A stretch of DNA of 64,000 bases, taken from the NCBI GenBank assembly GCA_050012375.1, contig JBEKHH010000016.1:1-64000 (forward strand). Reading direction: 5' to 3'. The position numbers and the translations under genes were made by a program. Each line of letters begins with the position of its first letter. Positions within the stretch are counted from its first letter, which is position 1. Positions 49,680 through 58,540 of this stretch are shown in pieces. The stretch comes from PALSA-1353 sp050012375. GTDB taxonomy: Bacteria; Planctomycetota; Phycisphaerae; Tepidisphaerales; Tepidisphaeraceae. The notes beneath the pieces were generated by a model. It made no database searches. It had not been told where the DNA came from and was given only the letters and a program-made list of their open reading frames with translations.

Positions 49680-50914
49680 GCGTGTTGGGCGGCGGCCAGG
49701 CACCGCTCCAGGCGGTCGAGGTTCAGGGCCGCGGAAAATTCCTGGACGACTCTCTGCCGTCCCGCATCGGCCACGCGACGGCGCAGAGCAGCGTCCGTCC
49801 ATAGCATAGCCAGTTTATCGGCCAGAGAGAGCGGGTTGTTGCCATCCACCAGAAGACCGCTGACGCCGTCTTCGATCAGTTCGCGGATGGAGGGGAGGTC
49901 GCCGCTGACGACGGGAAGTCCGCAGGCCATGGCTTCGATGAGGACGACCGGGATGCCGTCGCGATCGCCGGCGGCGTCCTGGCGGCAGGCCAGGGCGAAG
50001 ATGTCGGATGCCGCCAGCATCGCGGGGACCTGGGAATGATCGACAGCGCCGATCCAGCGCAGCCAATCGCCGCAGCGCAGATCGGCGGCGAGGGCTTGCA
50101 GGCGGGCCTGGTCGGGGCCGTCGCCGGCGATGGTCAACTCGGCGCGCCTGCCGCGGCGATTCAATTCCGCGACGGCGGCAATGAGCGTATCGACGCCCTT
50201 TTTTTCGACGAGTCGGCAGAGGGTGAAAATCTTCAGCGGGGTTTCTCCGGTTGATTGCCGCGTCGATTTCACCGGCCGCCAGGTTTCCACATCCACGCCG
50301 CAGCGGATGATTTCGTATTTGTTCGAGTCCTCGGCCTGGATGGATTGGTACCACTGGCGATGCCATTGACTGATGCAGGCGACGAAGGCGGCGCGGCGGA
50401 GTTTTGTCCGGAGCAGGATGCGTCGCGGGAAAAGATCGTTGGCGTGTCCGGTGAAGCTGAAGGGGATTTTCATTTGCGCGGCGCAGTACATGCCCACGGT
50501 GGTGGGGGCGTGGGCGAAATGGCAGTGGATATGTCGCACGCCGGCGGCGCGCAGCCGGCGCGCCACGCCCAGCGCCACCGCCGCCTGGGCGGGAAGTTTG
50601 ATGCGCTGGCCCAACGGGGTCGGTTCGCCGGGACGGATGGAATCGAACAGGGCGAGGGCAAAAGTCCGCAGCGATCGTAGCGGATGGGAGAAGAATTCCG
50701 CGACGGCTGAGGCAATCGTTGCCCAATAGCCCGGTCCGTAGACGATGAGTTGCTCCAGTCGCTGATCGGCGTCGAGCCCTTCGTAGGCGTGCAGACTGAC
50801 GGGCAGGACCGGCCAGCCGCGGGCGCGGAGGCCGCGGAATTCGTCATGGACGAACGTTTGGCTGGGCAGCGAAAAAATGCCGGAGATGTAGGCGATGGGA
50901 AATACCGTGGTCAT
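49676..50914 (-). CDS. Family 4 glycosyltransferase
   Basis: 412 residues, GT-B fold. N-terminus IAYISGIFSLPSQTFVHDEF, central LKIFTLCRLVEKKGVDTLIA and the donor-site helix DRDGIPVVLIEAMACGLPVV, the E-x7-E-like motif of GT4. It lies 25 bases downstream of the Gfo/Idh/MocA pair. Its N-terminus is closely similar to the remnant at 53298-53564. Confidence 0.93.
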   Translation of the reverse strand: MTTVFPIAYISGIFSLPSQTFVHDEFRGLRARGWPVLPVSLHAYEGLDADQRLEQLIVYGPGYWATIASAVAEFFSHPLRSLRTFALALFDSIRPGEPTPLGQRIKLPAQAAVALGVARRLRAAGVRHIHCHFAHAPTTVGMYCAAQMKIPFSFTGHANDLFPRRILLRTKLRRAAFVACISQWHRQWYQSIQAEDSNKYEIIRCGVDVETWRPVKSTRQSTGETPLKIFTLCRLVEKKGVDTLIAAVAELNRRGRRAELTIAGDGPDQARLQALAADLRCGDWLRWIGAVDHSQVPAMLAASDIFALACRQDAAGDRDGIPVVLIEAMACGLPVVSGDLPSIRELIEDGVSGLLVDGNNPLSLADKLAMLWTDAALRRRVADAGRQRVVQEFSAALNLDRLERCLAAAQHA

Positions 50915-50938
50915 GACCAGCTCAAAGCCGCCGGGGAA

Positions 50939-52132
50939 CTACACCGGTTCAATCGGATCAAACGTCGATTCAATCTTCCGCTGATAATTAAATCGCTCCG
51001 GATATTGCAGGGCCTCGATCAACTCGACGATGTGTACGCCCAGCTGCGCACTGAGCCGGCACTTGCGGTTCTGGCGGATCGCCGCAGCCAGTTCACCGGG
51101 ACCCAGCAGAAAATCGACGCGTTTTCTCCTGAGGGCCATGGCCCCGGATGGCTTTATCGCGAAGGGATATTTCCGCGGAAAGCTCCATTTGCGCCCCATC
51201 CAGGAAATGCTCGAAAGGTGATGTTTCAACCATTTCCGCAATGGATTGAACCGGCGTTGCAGCCGGGCCTGCATGCCGCCGGCGGAAATTTTCCGCACGT
51301 AAACCGGAGAGTCGTCGTGACGCACATTGGCGGTGGAAATCGTGCCTTGGTCGCCGACGAGCGTGATCGATTTGTCCCGCGGAGCAACCAGCCCGATGGT
51401 CACCCGGGCAACTACGCCATCGGCATATTCAATGCACCCCACCGAGAAATCCGGGGCCATTTTCTCCACGGGTATTCCTTTGTCGGGAATTTGGCAGCTT
51501 GCGAACGCCGTGACTCGCCTGGCCGGACCGAAGATCGCGGCCAGCCAGGTGAGGACATATCCGGCGTGCTCGTAGGTGCAACCGATTTCAAATTCGTCCT
51601 TGGCGGGCCAGGGAGCGCCACAGTCATTTTCCCACGTCCAGGGGGCCAGATTCGGCGCGATCATCCCGTCGTCGAAATTCGCGTAAACAAGACGGATCTT
51701 TCCTACGGCCTGGTCTCGCACGGCCTTCCACATGGTTTGCGCCGTGGGGCACAGCAAACTGCACGGCGCACTGGCCAATCGCAGGCCGCGCTGCTCCGCG
51801 AGCGCCGCAAGCTGGCGGGCCTCCGAAACGGACATCCCCAGCGGCTTCTCGGAGTAAACATGTTTGCCTGCCTCCAGCGCCCGCCGCGTAATCTCAAAAT
51901 GACTCCGCGGATTGGTAAGGTTCAGAACGAGTTCAACCGCCCCATCCTCCAAAAGTTCCTCCAGACGGTCGTATCGCCGCACGGAAAAGAGCCGGCAAAA
52001 ACCGTCAAGATGCTCGGCATTCCGGTCGAACGCGCCGAGCAGCTTCAGCTCCGGATGAAAGGGGAGCGTCCTGGCATATTGGTCGGCAACGTAACCGGTT
52101 CCAACGATGGCCATCTTCAGGGGCGAATTCAT
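50939..52132 (-). CDS. Gfo/Idh/MocA-family oxidoreductase (second of pair)
   Basis: 397 residues. Rossmann dinucleotide site KMAIVGTGYVADQYA and catalytic-region HVYSEKPLGMSVSEARQLAA, typical EKP motif, with the C-terminal alpha/beta domain. Start ATG 52132 overlaps the stop of the preceding paralogue. Such enzymes oxidise or reduce sugars or sugar nucleotides with NAD(P), probably making a modified sugar for this glycan. Confidence 0.92.
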   Translation of the reverse strand: MNSPLKMAIVGTGYVADQYARTLPFHPELKLLGAFDRNAEHLDGFCRLFSVRRYDRLEELLEDGAVELVLNLTNPRSHFEITRRALEAGKHVYSEKPLGMSVSEARQLAALAEQRGLRLASAPCSLLCPTAQTMWKAVRDQAVGKIRLVYANFDDGMIAPNLAPWTWENDCGAPWPAKDEFEIGCTYEHAGYVLTWLAAIFGPARRVTAFASCQIPDKGIPVEKMAPDFSVGCIEYADGVVARVTIGLVAPRDKSITLVGDQGTISTANVRHDDSPVYVRKISAGGMQARLQRRFNPLRKWLKHHLSSISWMGRKWSFPRKYPFAIKPSGAMALRRKRVDFLLGPGELAAAIRQNRKCRLSAQLGVHIVELIEALQYPERFNYQRKIESTFDPIEPV

Positions 52133-53358
52133 GAGTCCTGTCCTATCTTTTCGGCAAGGAGGGCATCGAATTGCGACCGGTCCACGGGGAGCTGCACCCA
52201 TTGGCCGGTGGCGGAACTGAGCCGGATCGCGCTGGCCAATTCGACCTCCTGTGCGGCCTGGACAGCGGTCACGGGCAACGGGTTCCGGCCCGCGATGGCC
52301 AAGGCCACGCTGTCGTGAAACAACTCAAGCAATTTGTTCGACCAGGTCATCCAGGCCCAGGCCCACCGCTCGGTCCGGCCGGGAATATCGGCAAACGGAC
52401 GCGTCTCGGCCGCGCAGCGATTCTGGATCGATTGGTCCAGACGATCCACCGCGACTTCGCCCTGCTCGATGGTGATCCGGCCCCCATCGCACACGATCAC
52501 CACGCGCGACGTCGCCGGAGCCTCATTGATGCTCACATGCACGTGGCCCTGCGCCCCGTCGGCATGCTGAAAAACGGCATCCACCGCGTCCTCAACCTCA
52601 ATGCGATGCAGAGCCGTGGCGCAAACTCCGCTGACTCTGGCCGGCATTCCACAGAGCCACGCATATCGGTCCAGCACATGCGGCGCCTGGTTCACCAACA
52701 CACCTCCCCCTTCCCCTTTCCAAGTTCCGCGCCAAGGGCTTGAAGCGAAATAGACCTGCGGTCGAAAACTCGTCTCCACCATATCGCAGCGCACAATCCG
52801 CCCCAATTCCCCCCTCTCCAGCAGCGATTTCGCAAATTGATAAGCCGGTTCATACCGGCTCTGATAAACGACCGTAAAAAGCCCTCGAGATTTCGCCGCG
52901 GCGTTCCGCACCGCGTCGGCTTGAGCGACGCTGATCGCCAGCGGCTTTTCGCAGATGACGTGCAGACCCGCCTGCAACGATGCGATCGCCAACTCCGGGT
53001 GCAGCCGATGCGGCGCCGCAATCACCACCACGTCCACCTCGCCGCTTTGAATCAATTGTTCGGAGGATTCAAAGTGTCGCACCTCCATCCCCTGCGGTGC
53101 TTGGACGGACTGGCCGTCCGCAAACCCGCCGATTTTTGCATACGGACGCCTCCGCAGGATGCGCAGATGGTTCCGACCCATCACGCCCAATCCGATCAGA
53201 CCGTAGCGCAGCGGTGGAAGGACGCGCAACGCCGCCGTATCAAAGGAAATCCGCGGCAGCGGTTTGCTTCCGGAGATGAGGGCCCGTGCAGTCCGTGTCA
53301 GGCGCGACCGCAAAATGCGAAGAAGTTTGCCATTGAACTGTTTGAACGTCTCGTCCAT
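52129..53358 (-). CDS. Gfo/Idh/MocA-family oxidoreductase (first of pair)
   Basis: 409 residues. Rossmann motif RYGLIGLGVMGRNHLRIL, HVICEKPLAISVAQADAV and HVLDRYAWLCG in the substrate domain. About 65 extra N-terminal residues precede the fold. The start is ATG 53358; the frame is open further upstream, but there it crosses the glycosyltransferase remnant. Works beside its paralogue; the two may act on successive intermediates or form a heteromer. Confidence 0.9.
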   Translation of the reverse strand: MDETFKQFNGKLLRILRSRLTRTARALISGSKPLPRISFDTAALRVLPPLRYGLIGLGVMGRNHLRILRRRPYAKIGGFADGQSVQAPQGMEVRHFESSEQLIQSGEVDVVVIAAPHRLHPELAIASLQAGLHVICEKPLAISVAQADAVRNAAAKSRGLFTVVYQSRYEPAYQFAKSLLERGELGRIVRCDMVETSFRPQVYFASSPWRGTWKGEGGGVLVNQAPHVLDRYAWLCGMPARVSGVCATALHRIEVEDAVDAVFQHADGAQGHVHVSINEAPATSRVVIVCDGGRITIEQGEVAVDRLDQSIQNRCAAETRPFADIPGRTERWAWAWMTWSNKLLELFHDSVALAIAGRNPLPVTAVQAAQEVELASAIRLSSATGQWVQLPVDRSQFDALLAEKIGQDS

Positions 53359-53564
53359 GCAGGGCAGCGGCCGCTTGGGATCGTGCGGGCGTGTGCAGAG
53401 TTCCAATCCGGGAATTCCCGTATGGACCTCTGCCGACGAACGTCGTCGGCAATTCTGCGTAGTGTACCGAGGTTTGGGGTTCGGACAAACGTCTCGCTGG
53501 GCAGCGGGAAAATTCCCGCGACGTACGCCGGCGGCCGACGCGGCGGTCCAGCCGACCTTGTCAC
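53298..53564 (-). pseudogene. Glycosyltransferase (GT4) N-terminal remnant
   Basis: From GTG 53564, which overlaps the stop of the acetyltransferase gene by four bases (GTGA), the frame reads AYVAGIFPLPSETFV within the first 30 codons. This is nearly the N-terminus of the intact GT4 at 49676-50914 (AYISGIFSLPSQTFV). The rest of the roughly 400-residue enzyme is missing, and the following codons run into the oxidoreductase gene. It appears to be a deleted GT4 gene that once sat between these two genes. Confidence 0.6.
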
Positions 53565-54088
53565 GTTGGACTTCCGCCTGAGGTGGCCGGCACAACGCGA
53601 GCGGGGATTCCCACCGCGGTGGCGCCGGCGGGCACATCTTCCAGGACGACGCTCATGGCCCCGATCTTGGCGCCCCGGCCGATGTGAATTGGCCCGAGCA
53701 CCTGGGCGTAGGCCCCGAATTCGACATCGTCCTCGACCACCGGCGCGGGTCCGCTGATCTTGCGGTTGCCGATGGTGACTCCTTGCCGGATCGTGCAGTT
53801 GGCGCCGATTTTCGAGTCGGGATGCACAAAAATGTTTCCGAAATGATAAATCCGAAGCCCCGGCCCAATTTCGGCTTCCTTGGGCAGGCTGATGGCCGTG
53901 ACGGTTTCGACGAGCCGGAATCGAATCCAATAAATCCGCGTGAGCAGCGCGCGCCAAAGCCCCGGCCCAAGGCGATCGACCCGCCTTCCAAAACGATAGG
54001 TGGCGATCGCCCAAATCGATTGCTCGCGCGCAAAGGGGCGGCGGGGATAGCGGGCAAGATCGGCGGCAAAATCGGGATCGCGGCTCAT
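53561..54088 (-). CDS. Serine-acetyltransferase-like hexapeptide acyltransferase
   Basis: 175 residues: a helical N-terminus, then left-handed beta-helix repeats (IGPGLRIYHFGNIFVHPDSK, IGANCTIRQGVTIGN, FGAYAQVLGPIHIGRGAKIG, VPAGATAVGIPARVV). The family is CysE/LacA-like; in glycan clusters such proteins usually O-acetylate sugars. Short for CysE, so sugar acetylation is more likely than cysteine synthesis. Overlaps the preceding gene by four bases. Confidence 0.88.
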   Translation of the reverse strand: MSRDPDFAADLARYPRRPFAREQSIWAIATYRFGRRVDRLGPGLWRALLTRIYWIRFRLVETVTAISLPKEAEIGPGLRIYHFGNIFVHPDSKIGANCTIRQGVTIGNRKISGPAPVVEDDVEFGAYAQVLGPIHIGRGAKIGAMSVVLEDVPAGATAVGIPARVVPATSGGSPT

Positions 54089-56262
54089 CGAACTGCCCCC
54101 GCGGGCCGCGGCGACGGACGCTTGTATTCAATCAATTGCGATCGCTCGCCTCGCGCCTGGCCCCGGCGATATTGGATCCGCCCCCAGAACCACGCCCACT
54201 TGGCCAGCATCGTCAGCGCCCCATACGCCAATGCCGCTGGCGGCGGCGCGCCTCGGGCCAAGGCTCTGAGAGACAATCGAGCCATCTGCATCGGCAGCGC
54301 CAGAAATACAATTGCCGCGGCGAAGCGTCCGGCTGCCGGCTGTCCAATCGCCAGCCCAATGGATCCCGCTGCGATCACCGCCGCCGGCCAACCTACGGCC
54401 CACATCAGGGCGCTGCGCGTCGGCTTGGCGAATAAGCGTTCTCCACCGATCTCGAATCGCCGGTAGACGTCCATGGCCCCGTACCCGCCCCGGACCTGTC
54501 GTCGCCACCATTGGCCGAAGCGTGTGATCGCGGCATCGTGCAGCGTCATCTCCGCGTCCACGCGGAGCAATTGCCATTGTGAATGTCTAAGACGCAGGCA
54601 AAGCTGCGGCTCCTCGCCGGCCATGACGCTGGCGTCAAAACCACCGGCGGAGTCGAAGGCCTGGAGGCGGAACATGGCGTCGCCGCCGACGCTCTTTGCC
54701 GGTCCAATGGGCGTGTCCCATTCCAGGTCCATCAGCCGATTGTAAATCGAACGGTGTGGAAATCGCTCGCGCCTCCGTCCGCAAACGGCGGCGAGCTTCG
54801 CGTCGGCGTCGAGTTCCCGCCGGGCGCGGCCCAGCCAGGATGGGCGAAGTTCGCAATCGCCGTCCAGGAATTGAACATACTCGACCCCCGGGGCGAGGGC
54901 CTTGAGCCGCTCGACGCCGGCGTTCCTCGCCCGAGCGGCGGTGAACGGAGCGCTGGCGTCCAGTTGCAGCACGTCGGCCCCTATCCGCTCGGCGCTGGCG
55001 ACGCTGGAATCGTCGCTGGCGGAATCGACGTAGACCATCGCCGCCGCCTTTCCTTGGGCCGATTCCAGGCAACGGACCAGACGCCGGCCCTCATTGCGGC
55101 CGATCACCACGACGCCGACGTCCTGCAACTTCTCGGCGGATAAGTCCGTGGGAACCGGGGAAAATGTGGGATCGCACAGATCTTCCAGGAAATTTGAATA
55201 AGATTCGGCGATGCTCGACCAGGCGAATCGCCGCTGCACGAGCTGGCGCCGCCGCGAAATCATTTCCGGTGATTTTTCTTCGATCGCCCGTGCAAGCGCG
55301 GCGGTTGTGGCTTGCTCGTCGGCACAATTCACGAGAAAGCCGCAATCCTCCAGCGTCCAGCGCGTGACTTCCCAGTCGTGCGTGACGATCGGCAGGCCGG
55401 TCGCCAGCGCTTCCATGTAGGCGTTGGCGGAGGCCTCGTCGCGGCTCATGTGCAGAAAAACGTCGGCGCAGCGATACAGCCCCGGCATCGCCCGGCGTGG
55501 CAAGCGAAGGCGGAGATACCTACCGGGCAGGAGCCGATGGGCATCCTCGTCCACCTCCTGCCGGCGTTCGCCGTCGCCCGCGACCACCAAAAATAGCCCG
55601 GGAATTTTCGCGGCCGCGCGAACGCCTTCGATGACCCGCTTGGAAGGGATGAGGGCGCTGACCATCAGCGCCACCGGCCCGTGGGCCGGCAATCCATACG
55701 CCGTGCGATTCCCTTGGCCCGGCGAGAAGAGGTCCGGGTCCACGCCGTTGGGGATCAGCACGCAGGGGTACCGCTGGGCGTGCCGCGCGAAGTATTGCGG
55801 GTTGGTGCAGACCAGTCCATCGCAATCGAAAAAGCGATATTCCGCGGCGCGGTTTTGCACCATCCAATCGCCGTTCTCGGTGACGAACACGTGCTTGGGA
55901 ATTTCGCCGAGGCCGCTGCGGAGAATCCAATTCAGAAATGGATAGGAGCAGGCGATGGCGACATCAAAATCACGCGGCCTAAATCGCAGCAGCATCCCGG
56001 CCGAAAACGTCAGCTCCTCCCAGGCGTAATGCGAGCGCAGGCAGGGGAATTTCGGCCATCTCTCGAAGAATTCGCGGGGGATGCAGGGGATTCTGGCAAA
56101 GCGATACAGTTGGTCCGGTCGCGGAGGTCCGGATCCGAAAACGGTGACCTGATGCCCCAGCAGCGCCAGCCTTGCGGCGATCTGCTCGAACGCCGTTTCC
56201 GCTCCTCGCACCACGCGGTGCAATCCCGGCAGCGCAAAGGCGATGCGAAGACGGCGCGGCAT
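54085..56262 (-). CDS. GT4-GT2 fusion glycosyltransferase
   Basis: 725 residues. The first 370 are GT-B/GT4: RLRIAFALPGLHRVVRGAET, LIPNGVDPDLFSPGQGNRTA and SRDEASANAYMEALATGLPI. Residues 385-640 are GT-A/GT2: DVGVVVIGRNEGRRLVRCLE, VYVDSASDDSS, FLDGDCELRPSW and GGDAMFRLQAFDSAGGFDAS. The C-terminus has two or three membrane helices. One polypeptide should add two linkages in sequence. A similar N-terminus to other GT4 genes of the cluster is not obvious. Confidence 0.9.
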   Translation of the reverse strand: MPRRLRIAFALPGLHRVVRGAETAFEQIAARLALLGHQVTVFGSGPPRPDQLYRFARIPCIPREFFERWPKFPCLRSHYAWEELTFSAGMLLRFRPRDFDVAIACSYPFLNWILRSGLGEIPKHVFVTENGDWMVQNRAAEYRFFDCDGLVCTNPQYFARHAQRYPCVLIPNGVDPDLFSPGQGNRTAYGLPAHGPVALMVSALIPSKRVIEGVRAAAKIPGLFLVVAGDGERRQEVDEDAHRLLPGRYLRLRLPRRAMPGLYRCADVFLHMSRDEASANAYMEALATGLPIVTHDWEVTRWTLEDCGFLVNCADEQATTAALARAIEEKSPEMISRRRQLVQRRFAWSSIAESYSNFLEDLCDPTFSPVPTDLSAEKLQDVGVVVIGRNEGRRLVRCLESAQGKAAAMVYVDSASDDSSVASAERIGADVLQLDASAPFTAARARNAGVERLKALAPGVEYVQFLDGDCELRPSWLGRARRELDADAKLAAVCGRRRERFPHRSIYNRLMDLEWDTPIGPAKSVGGDAMFRLQAFDSAGGFDASVMAGEEPQLCLRLRHSQWQLLRVDAEMTLHDAAITRFGQWWRRQVRGGYGAMDVYRRFEIGGERLFAKPTRSALMWAVGWPAAVIAAGSIGLAIGQPAAGRFAAAIVFLALPMQMARLSLRALARGAPPPAALAYGALTMLAKWAWFWGRIQYRRGQARGERSQLIEYKRPSPRPAGAVR

Positions 56263-56269
56263 TTTTCGG

Positions 56270-57241
56270 TCACCTCTTATGCGCGTCGGCCGGCCAGTGC
56301 AGCAGCATGGCCAGCACGTCGCGCTGCGTGGCGAATTCGGGCGAACTTCTGCCCCCGCGCACCAGCAGTTTCAGAAAGCGCAGGCCGAAGCTGGCGATGT
56401 CCACCGCGCGAAGAAATATCTCGGCGACGAGGCCATAGCAATGTCGCTGCATGAGGTATCTTGCCTGCCAACGCATGGCGTCGCGTTGGCTGGTATCGAG
56501 GCGGCTGGGATCGCTGGAAGCTCCGGCGAGATGAATCACCGCCACGCGCGGATCGTACCAGATTTTCCAATCGTGTTTTCGCGCCCGGCAACAGAATTCG
56601 ACGTCTTCGCCGTAAAAGAAGAAGTGCGTATCCAGTCCGCCGAGTTTGTCGATGACCTTGCGACGGATGAACATGAAGGCGCCGCCGACCCATTCGACCT
56701 CGCGGGCGACGGTGCGCCGGTCCCAGCCCGGATCGTCCAGGTTCGCCCAGGTGAACGCCTTAGGCCACAGCCAGGGCAAGCCGAAACTGCAAACGGCCAT
56801 GCGCAGCGGCGTGGGCAACCGCCGCGCCGTGTTCTGCACGGTCTGATCCGCGTTGAGAAGGAGGCAGCTCATCACCCCGATCGAGCGATCCGCCTGCATT
56901 ATTTCATAGCATTGGCGCAGGACATTCGCTTGGACAAGGGTGTCGCTGTTGAGCAGCAAAACGTACTTGTCCTCGAAATGGTCCAGCAGCCTATCCAATG
57001 CCAGATTGTTTCCGCCGGCAAAGCCGAGATTGACCTGGGAGGGGATCAGCGTGACCCAACGTTTCCAGTCATTGGCCGCGATCGCCTGGCGCAGCATGGG
57101 AAGTGAATCATCGTCCGATCCGTTGTCGACGACAATGACGTGGGAGTCGGGCACATCGTCGATCTGGGGCGCAAGGGATGCCAGGCAGTCCAGCGTGAGC
57201 TTGGGCGTCCGATAATTAACGATGATAACCAGCAAATTCAT
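56270..57241 (-). CDS. Family 2 glycosyltransferase (rhamnosyltransferase-like)
   Basis: 323 residues, GT-A: LLVIIVNYRTPKLTLDCLAS, VIVVDNGSDDDSLPML, NLGFAGGNNLALDRLL and the DxD site LLLNSDTLVQ; later GGAFMFIRRKVIDKLGGLDT. The pattern fits WbbL-like rhamnosyltransferases. Overlaps the preceding GT4 gene by four bases and is followed seven bases later by the GT fusion gene. Confidence 0.92.
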   Translation of the reverse strand: MNLLVIIVNYRTPKLTLDCLASLAPQIDDVPDSHVIVVDNGSDDDSLPMLRQAIAANDWKRWVTLIPSQVNLGFAGGNNLALDRLLDHFEDKYVLLLNSDTLVQANVLRQCYEIMQADRSIGVMSCLLLNADQTVQNTARRLPTPLRMAVCSFGLPWLWPKAFTWANLDDPGWDRRTVAREVEWVGGAFMFIRRKVIDKLGGLDTHFFFYGEDVEFCCRARKHDWKIWYDPRVAVIHLAGASSDPSRLDTSQRDAMRWQARYLMQRHCYGLVAEIFLRAVDIASFGLRFLKLLVRGGRSSPEFATQRDVLAMLLHWPADAHKR

Positions 57242-58509
57242 GTCGCTGTCCCGAGCTTCGCCATACTCATTGTTCGGTTATGGCGGTCCACAGCTTCAAT
57301 CGTCCATTCCGCGCGGCGACGATACCAGTTTTCCGATGCGTGATAATCTGCCGCCGTTCGTGCTGAGCGAGAAAGTTCACTTAAATGACGGCGGTTCTGT
57401 GCCAGCGCCGCCAGGGCCGCGCCCGATTCGTCGATCCGATCCCGAGGCAACAAGCAGGCGGCGTGCTCCTGGGCATGTCGCTCGCGAACGTAGTCGATAT
57501 CGAACGCCAGCAGAGGCAACCCGGCCGCGTAGCCGTCGAAAATCATCCGCGGCGTGTCTTCGGCCGTCGGTGTGAACAGCAGGGCGTCGTATTCAGCAAG
57601 GCGTTTCAGCAGATCGCCGTCATATGGCACGGAGCCGTGAAACCGCACCCGCTCGGCCAGGCCAAGCGACTGCGCCAGCGCTTGCAGCCGCCGGCGTTCG
57701 GTTCCGTCGCCGATGAGGTCGAATTCGACATCCGCGCCGCGTGATTTTGCGATGGCCAGAATCCGCAGGCTTCGATCGACGCCTTTTCGCGCCGTCAGGC
57801 GCCCGCAGTAAACCAGGCGAAGCGGCCGCGGCTGGCTGAGCGTGGCCAGCCGCCGCTCCAATTGTTCCTCGCCCACGATGTCCGCCAAGGCGAAGGAGGT
57901 GTCGTGGAATTCCCTGGCGTTTTTGGCGAAGCGGCCGTATCGCCGGATCAGCGAGGCGCCTTTCAGCAGGGAAAGGTCCGCCCGCGCCACGCCCCAGCGG
58001 CACATCCGCTCGTAGATCCAGACATACGCGGCGACCTTGGCCCTCTGGGCGGGGCCGTGATCGGCAAAGAGCTGCCGCTGCTGGATTACGTTGTCGGTGT
58101 CCTGCACGAAAACGGTCGGCTTGCCCAGGCGCAGGCCCGTGCGAAAACCCTCGAAGGCGATGGGACGATAGACATCATCGACGCCGGCGTGGACGACGTG
58201 GGCATCCGCGGCCAAGGTTGCGAGGTCCGCCTTCCAGCGGGCGCGGTCGCGCAGCCAGAACCGGCGCGCGCGGCATCGTTTGTCGAAGCTGGGAAAAAGT
58301 TTCAGGCCATCGGCGTCAGCGGGCACATCGATCAAGGTTTGCTCCGCGGAGGCGGTCTTGGCGGGCAGGGTGGGGGCGGCGACGACGACGTCGCCGAATC
58401 GCCCGCCGAAGCTGTCCCGCAGCAAGAGCAGCGAGCGATGCCATTCCGTGGTGACCAGCTTGCGCTCGCCATCGAGATAAATCGGAACTTGGATGGGTAC
58501 GAGATACAT
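57238..58509 (-). CDS. Family 4 glycosyltransferase
   Basis: 423 residues, GT-B: RPLRLVYCGRLTARKGVDRS, VEFDLIGDGTERRRLQALAQ and LAERVRFHGSVPYDGDLLKR with LLFTPTAEDTPRMIFDGYAA as the donor-site region. The N-terminal half (DVVVAAPTLPAKTASAEQTL) is unlike the other GT4 proteins here. Cluster position after the O-antigen-ligase-like gene. Confidence 0.9.
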   Translation of the reverse strand: MYLVPIQVPIYLDGERKLVTTEWHRSLLLLRDSFGGRFGDVVVAAPTLPAKTASAEQTLIDVPADADGLKLFPSFDKRCRARRFWLRDRARWKADLATLAADAHVVHAGVDDVYRPIAFEGFRTGLRLGKPTVFVQDTDNVIQQRQLFADHGPAQRAKVAAYVWIYERMCRWGVARADLSLLKGASLIRRYGRFAKNAREFHDTSFALADIVGEEQLERRLATLSQPRPLRLVYCGRLTARKGVDRSLRILAIAKSRGADVEFDLIGDGTERRRLQALAQSLGLAERVRFHGSVPYDGDLLKRLAEYDALLFTPTAEDTPRMIFDGYAAGLPLLAFDIDYVRERHAQEHAACLLPRDRIDESGAALAALAQNRRHLSELSRSARTAADYHASENWYRRRAEWTIEAVDRHNRTMSMAKLGTAT

Positions 58510-58540
58510 CCGGATCGCGACGCGAAACAGGCGTGCCCGT

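Noticed and set aside
50750..52318. 522-codon plus-strand frame
   Set aside because: Opposite to a clear Gfo/Idh/MocA gene and the end of a GT4 gene; no recognisable domain.
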